From Temnopleurus reevesii (Eukaryota; Echinodermata; Echinoidea; Temnopleuroida; Temnopleuridae), in assembly GCA_036244855.1 (NCBI GenBank), contig BQKZ01007070.1, forward strand, positions 7,651 through 30,173: a DNA stretch of 22,523 nt, in the 5' to 3' direction. The translations under genes and the position numbers were made by a program. The notes beneath the pieces were generated by a model. The model was not told where the DNA came from and ran no database searches. It worked only from the letters and a program-made list of their open reading frames with translations. Numbering within the stretch: position 1 is the stretch's first letter; the number at the start of each line of letters is the position of its first letter. Positions 19,563 to 22,523 of the stretch are shown here, in pieces.

Positions 19563-20715
19563 ACATCATCATGAACATCATCATCATCATTATCATCATC
19601 ATCAACATCATTATTATCATCATCATTATAATCATCATCATCATCATCATCATTATTATCATCATCATTATAATCATCATCATCATCATCATCAGTGTCA
19701 TCATCATCATCATCATTATTATCATCATCATTATAATCATCATCATCATCATCATCATCANTAGAGTGCTCAAGGCAAATTTTGTTTATTTCATGTCATC
19801 GTCTCTTTAGCTTAATCCTATACTTGTTATTATTATTTTTTTACACATTTCACAAGCTCCGCATGCTCTCCTAATGTTTTCTCTTTTTATTCTGTCCTTA
19901 TTAGCAGCGTCCCTTGCTTTTCTCGTCTTGTACTGTTGGTCTTCTTTTTTGGTCTTAGAACCCAACTTTTGTAAATGTATATAAATTTGTAATTCATTTC
20001 TGATTATGAGTTCCTATTGATCATTTTCTTTCTTTGAGGGGTCCGCACTCTACAAGCATTGCTTTTTAGCGGACCCCTCCACTTCATATGTATTCCTATT
20101 ATTAAAAAAAGAAAGAAAGCACTCCATAAAATGTATTGTTTACTTTGTATGTTAACTGCTTTGTACAATAATTGTCAATGTTATGTTCATTATACTTTTG
20201 TTATACAGAGTTTTATTCAACTTTTTTTTGTAAATGTTCATTATACTTTGTATTATTTCTGATGAAGTGAAAATAAATGAATTGAATTGAATTGAATTGA
20301 ATTCTCCTCCTCCTCCTCATCATCACCATAATCCTCATCATCATTATTCTCATCGTCGTCATCTTCATTATCTCTATCATTATCACCTTCATTATCTCTA
20401 TCATTATCATCATCATCACCAATAACCATCACCATTACCATCACCACCACCATCACCACCACACTCACCACCACCACCACAAACACCACCAGAAGCACGA
20501 CGATCACCACCACCACCACCATTATCACCACCACCACCACAACTACCATCACCATCACCATCATCACCATCACCATCACCATCACCACCATCACCACAAC
20601 CACCACCATCACCTCCACCACCACCACGGCATCACCATCACCACCATCATCACCACCACCATAACCACCACTACCACCATCATTATCATCATCATTATCA
20701 TCATCATTATCGTCG

Positions 20716-20776
<61 letters not shown>

Positions 20777-21143
20777 TCTCAATTACCGTCTGAGTGAACA
20801 TGATGCCTGCTGACTGGCTATACTCTAAACTAACAATTCCGTCCTGATAGGCAATGTTGGCCAAACCGAGGACATCGACCACGCTGCACACACAGAGGAA
20901 AACGACGTCGATCACGGCTAGATTCACGATGTGAACATTATGGACCGTGATCATGTTCGGCTTCGTGCACACGATGTAGATGATGAGGACATTCCCGAGG
21001 AGGCCGAGGAAGATGATGATGAGCATGAGAGCGAAGGTGACAGTTGATGTCGTATGCAGTCTGTCGGCAAGGTCTTCCGGAAGACTTGATAGTGTGTCAT
21101 TGCACGAGATCATCAGAAACACCCGCGAACATTCCGCCGCCAT
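16688..21143 (-). CDS. divergent class A GPCR, three exons, 358 aa (join 20787-21143, 18116-18251, 16688-17271)
   Basis: Exons of 357, 136 and 584 nt join at GT-AG sites with phases 0 and 1, the same structure as the receptor at 8175-11326. Seven hydrophobic segments are present, with N51 (1.50), D79 (2.50), R136-Y137, W163 (4.50) and N297-P298-I-I-Y301. N15-D-T is a glycosylation sequon. The ATG has an ideal context (A at -3, G at +4). Several class A switch residues are replaced: Q135 for D3.49, L201 for P5.50, H209 for Y5.58, R253 for W6.48, F255 for P6.50 and S111 for C3.25; ECL2 has no cysteine. The frame and splice sites are nonetheless clean, so it does not look like an ordinary pseudogene. 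Identity with the paralogue is clear at the TM6 entry (R-x-L-R-M-V) and TM7 (S-A-I-N-P). Signalling could be altered, constitutive or absent. The ligand is unknown. Confidence 0.82.
17426..17608 (+). mobile_element. aacacgatata MITE family, copy f (best-preserved ends)
   Basis: The termini are TTAAAACACGATATAAA and its reverse complement, and pairing extends to about 30 bp (cgaaaag on the inner side). Internal blocks (gacaatagatccgtacaccg, caactgtgcggacac, gacaagccggtaccgatttt) match the other copies. It lies in intron 2 of the distal receptor, as copy a does in the paralogue, but in the opposite orientation. Confidence 0.8.
17609..18115. other. remainder of intron 2 of the distal receptor
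   Basis: AT-rich non-coding sequence. A 9-base imperfect inverted match (gtggacggt / accgtt...gtccac) near 17979-18082 is too weak to name. No RNA gene or other element is seen. Confidence 0.55.
18116..18251 (-). CDS. exon 2 of the distal receptor (TM3-ICL2-TM4)
   Basis: The acceptor is CTTTCACATTGCAG|CTAACA and the donor is ACAG|GTATGT, both good. The 136 nt encode residues 120-164 plus one base, including A-L-A-F-Q-R-Y-L-A-I-V-R-P and W163. The Q in place of D in the DRY motif is a clear GAC/GAT to CAG-type change, not a frame error. Confidence 0.85.
18350..19065. repeat. trinucleotide microsatellite tract, copy A
   Basis: ATC/TCC units grade into CAC/ACC units across intron 1 of the distal receptor. 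Interruptions (for example atcttcattatctctatcat, caccaataaccatc and aaacacgacgatcacc) recur in the same order at 20303-20786, so the tract was copied as a block. Long open frames here encode only poly-His, poly-Ile, poly-Val, poly-Asp or similar, and are not genes. Confidence 0.9.
19066..19189 (-). pseudogene. frameshifted duplicate of the 3' end of distal receptor exon 1
   Basis: On the minus strand this stretch matches the last ~120 nt of exon 1 (gtggtcgat, attgcctatca, gttagtttagagta, caggcatcatgttcac) up to and including the ACG|GTAATTGAGAAGGATGA donor region. It carries small insertions after gtggtcgat and within the a.gccagtcagcagg part, so it no longer reads in frame. It is embedded between microsatellite blocks and is best seen as a by-product of local block duplication. 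Confidence 0.85.
19200..19771. repeat. microsatellite tract, partial copy C plus long (ATC)n
   Basis: 19200-19500 repeats features of copy A (caccacgacaaccacc..., acgcaactacaaccacggtc, then catccttctca). It departs from copy A exactly where the exon remnant should begin and passes instead into a long (ATC)n run. A single N is at 19761, near the end of the run. No coding content. Confidence 0.85.
19772..20302 (+). mobile_element. 5'-truncated LINE 3' end with (gaatt)n tail
   Basis: This T-rich, non-coding segment ends gatgaagtgaaaataaatga followed by tandem aattg units, a form typical of CR1/L2-like non-LTR retrotransposon 3' termini. A perfect 11-bp stem (GAGGGGTCCGC at 20036-20046 with GCGGACCCCTC at 20068-20078) encloses actctacaagcattgc, a plausible 3' UTR stem-loop. 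It separates the microsatellite copies. The family assignment is by appearance only, and no reverse transcriptase remains. Confidence 0.6.
20303..20786. repeat. trinucleotide microsatellite tract, copy B, abutting the exon 1 donor
   Basis: The order of interruptions is the same as in copy A (18480-19065). On the minus strand the intron begins GTAATTGAGAAGGATGATGAT, so the repeat starts within about 12 nt of the exon boundary. Length variation here would lie right beside the splice donor. Confidence 0.9.
20787..21143 (-). CDS. exon 1 of the distal receptor (N-terminus, TM1, TM2, start of TM3)
   Basis: The exon carries codons 1-119. The donor is CAGACG|GTAATT at 20787/20786, phase 0; this is a usable but not ideal site. 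Reading on past the donor stays open through an in-frame GAT microsatellite and would encode a poly-Asp tract, which I treat as intron. A frameshifted copy of this exon's 3' end lies at 19066-19189. Confidence 0.82.
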
Positions 21144-21932
21144 TTTGATTTTTTAATTCAAATATTTTGCCGAATGATGAGTAAATGTTTTTTCGGTGAT
21201 CCTTGCGCAAGATTCTTTGCCAGTAGAGTCAGATGTGTTTCGATGGAGTCAAAATTTGATCAAAATCATTTATTGAAAAATTACCGAATCTATGGTATAC
21301 CGATTCCCTAACCAACTCAGTCACCCCTATATATAGCCATTCTTGATCCAATCATTTGTCCATTCAAGTGCATATAGTTGTCTTGATAATTAGGTATATA
21401 AATCGTATCAGTTAGACCTATTATAGTTTGAAAAAAAATCTCCGATAGATGACAAAAGATTTTCCGCAGATAATTCAATTTAAATCTATTTTAAAAAGTT
21501 GATTTAAATCATTTAATCAAAACTTCGAATCTATGGCGTACCGATTCCCCAACCAATCCGTTGCAAGTCACTCCTAGATTTTTTAAAAATCCAAATCTGT
21601 ATCAATAAACGTGCATCCTGGTGTCAATTCTTATAGTCTGCAAATTGAGAGATGACAAAACATTCACCGTAGATATCAATGAGCATTCTTGAAAATCGTT
21701 TTGGTAATCCCACATTAATTTTGAATATGTTGAATCGGAAGAACAGCGGAAGTCTATATCATTCTTGAAATGTTCTGAAAGTTGTCGAAAACAATGCAGA
21801 CTGCAAAGCCATCAAATTACCGCCTTCTTTAACAAAACGGATATTCCGTGAGCATTCAAATTACACGGATAGAGGGATCGTGTGTCGTTCAAGGGCGCGA
21901 TGTTTAGCACGATTTACAATCAGGATTAGTGG
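21144..21932 (-). other. 5' flank of the distal receptor gene, with a local duplication
   Basis: Non-coding. A block centred on gaatctatggtataccgatt (21286-21328) is repeated with changes at 21525-21573 (gaatctatggcgtaccgatt), about 239 bp further upstream. Both contain ccgattccc.aaccaa. This may be a promoter-side duplication or a dispersed repeat. No exon is seen. Confidence 0.6.
21327..21336 (-). promoter_or_regulatory. candidate TATA box for the distal receptor gene
   Basis: CTATATATAG lies about 185 bp upstream of the ATG at 21143. As a palindrome it reads the same on both strands. Use as a TATA box would put the start near 21300. The second, duplicated block upstream lacks the TATA-like string. 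Motif evidence only. Confidence 0.3.
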
Positions 21933-22300
21933 TTAAAGGGGAACTTCACCCAGACATCTTAGTGGATGAAGACAAATACAATGATCAAATTGTAAAAATT
22001 TGAGCAAAATCCAACAATTTATTCAGAAGTTATGAATTTTCAAAGTTTTCATTTAAATCCCTCATGTGCTCCTTAAATTGGCAACGCACAGGCACAAAAT
22101 TGCTGCCAACATGGAAAACTCTCCATTCACTTTGTACACACAATTTCATATCTTCTTATTTTTCTAGAAAAGTAGACAATACATCAACAAAATTCGTTCC
22201 GAAATGCATACATAATCAAAATCTCCATATCATACTTGAAGAGAAAAGAAAAAATTGTCTACTTTTCTATAAATTGGCAAATTGGCAACGTGCAATTTAA
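21933..22300 (+). repeat. TTAA-bounded dispersed repeat, one end present
   Basis: It starts TTAAAGGGGAACTTCACCC and continues with gatgaagacaaatacaatga, gtttgagcaaaatcc-like and agttatgaattttcaaag phrases. This style of sequence is widespread in marine invertebrate genomes as a MITE or repeat. The matching opposite terminus (gggtgaagttcccctttaa) is not in the window, so this is a partial copy or its far end lies outside. The 78-codon frame inside is not a gene. Confidence 0.5.
22165..22269. repeat. 105-bp hairpin with 16-bp perfect stem
   Basis: TAGAAAAGTAGACAAT at 22165-22180 is exactly reverse-complemented at 22254-22269. The phrase aaattggcaacg occurs on both sides (about 22075 and 22276). 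It may be a small MITE nested in the dispersed repeat. Confidence 0.55.
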
Positions 22301-22504
22301 GTGGAAATTTACACTAACCGTAGAAGATTCTAAAGTTTTAAGAAATCAACTGCTGAATCTGTTGCATGTTAGACTTCTCCCTTTTTATTCGATATGTTGC
22401 TTTTATTCAGACCCGGTGAAACAAGGATTTTGATTGGCACGTGAAAATTCAAGCAATATTGTATTAATGATTGCACTTGAGAAGGGGGCGGACAACATTT
22501 CTAC

Positions 22505-22523
22505 GGGGGGGGGGGGGGGGGGG
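22505..22523. repeat. G19 homopolymer at the right window edge
   Basis: The window ends in 19 G residues preceded by gacaacatttctac. With the opening C10, this suggests assembly stops at poly-G tracts. Confidence 0.85.

Noticed and set aside
19381..19810. Poly-His and poly-Ile frames of 79-129 codons
   Set aside because: They are translations of the (ATC)n run that cross an ambiguous base, with no domain.
20253..20786. C-terminal extension of distal receptor exon 1 into poly-Asp and poly-Val (a 296-aa reading)
   Set aside because: A GT donor at 20786, a matching acceptor and phase at 18252, and the homologous gene structure show this is intron.

Overview
This is animal genomic DNA. The genes have spliceosomal introns, and the window is AT-rich and full of MITE-like inverted-repeat elements, tandem duplications, satellites and long ATC/CAC microsatellites. 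The repeat style, including a TTAA-flanked 'aaaggggaacttcaccc' element and an aattg-tailed LINE 3' end, together with rhodopsin-class GPCR genes, most resembles a deuterostome marine invertebrate such as an echinoderm. That placement is an impression, not a database result. The C run at the left edge, the G19 run at the right edge and four isolated Ns in repeats suggest a short-read contig or scaffold.

Three protein genes can be supported, all rhodopsin-class seven-transmembrane receptors. (1) 398-1525, plus strand: an intact single-exon, 375-aa receptor of the biogenic-amine type (D3.32, C3.25, DRYW, CWxP, NPxxY). (2) 11326-8175, minus strand: a three-exon, 382-aa orphan receptor, reconstructed here by joining exons with matching intron phases. 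(3) 21143-16688, minus strand: a three-exon, 358-aa receptor with the same architecture (intron phases 0 and 1, and a middle exon of exactly 136 nt). Genes 2 and 3 are tandem paralogues. Both lack the usual TM3-ECL2 disulfide cysteines, and gene 3 has also lost most class A activation-switch residues while its reading frame and splice sites stay intact.

Layout: 1-397, promoter side of gene 1. 1540-2039, a Tc1/mariner-like MITE starting 14 nt after its stop codon. 2359-6262, a diverged tandem duplication carrying nested MITEs. 6263-7433, apparently single-copy intergenic DNA. 7434-7953, a foldback built from a 16-bp repeat containing CCAAT. 8175-11326, gene 2 with MITEs in its introns. 11633-13144, a second tandem duplication. 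13205-14570, a degenerate ~31-bp satellite. 14571-16687, intergenic DNA with a tRNA-derived SINE candidate. 16688-21143, gene 3, whose first intron is almost all trinucleotide repeat, with a duplicated, frameshifted copy of the end of exon 1 and a LINE 3' end. 21144-22523, the gene 3 upstream region and a dispersed TTAA-bounded repeat.

The receptors would act separately at the plasma membrane through heterotrimeric G proteins. Nothing in the sequence shows ligands or expression. The main points of interest are the divergent receptor pair, the foldback, and the microsatellite-driven duplication of an exon end.
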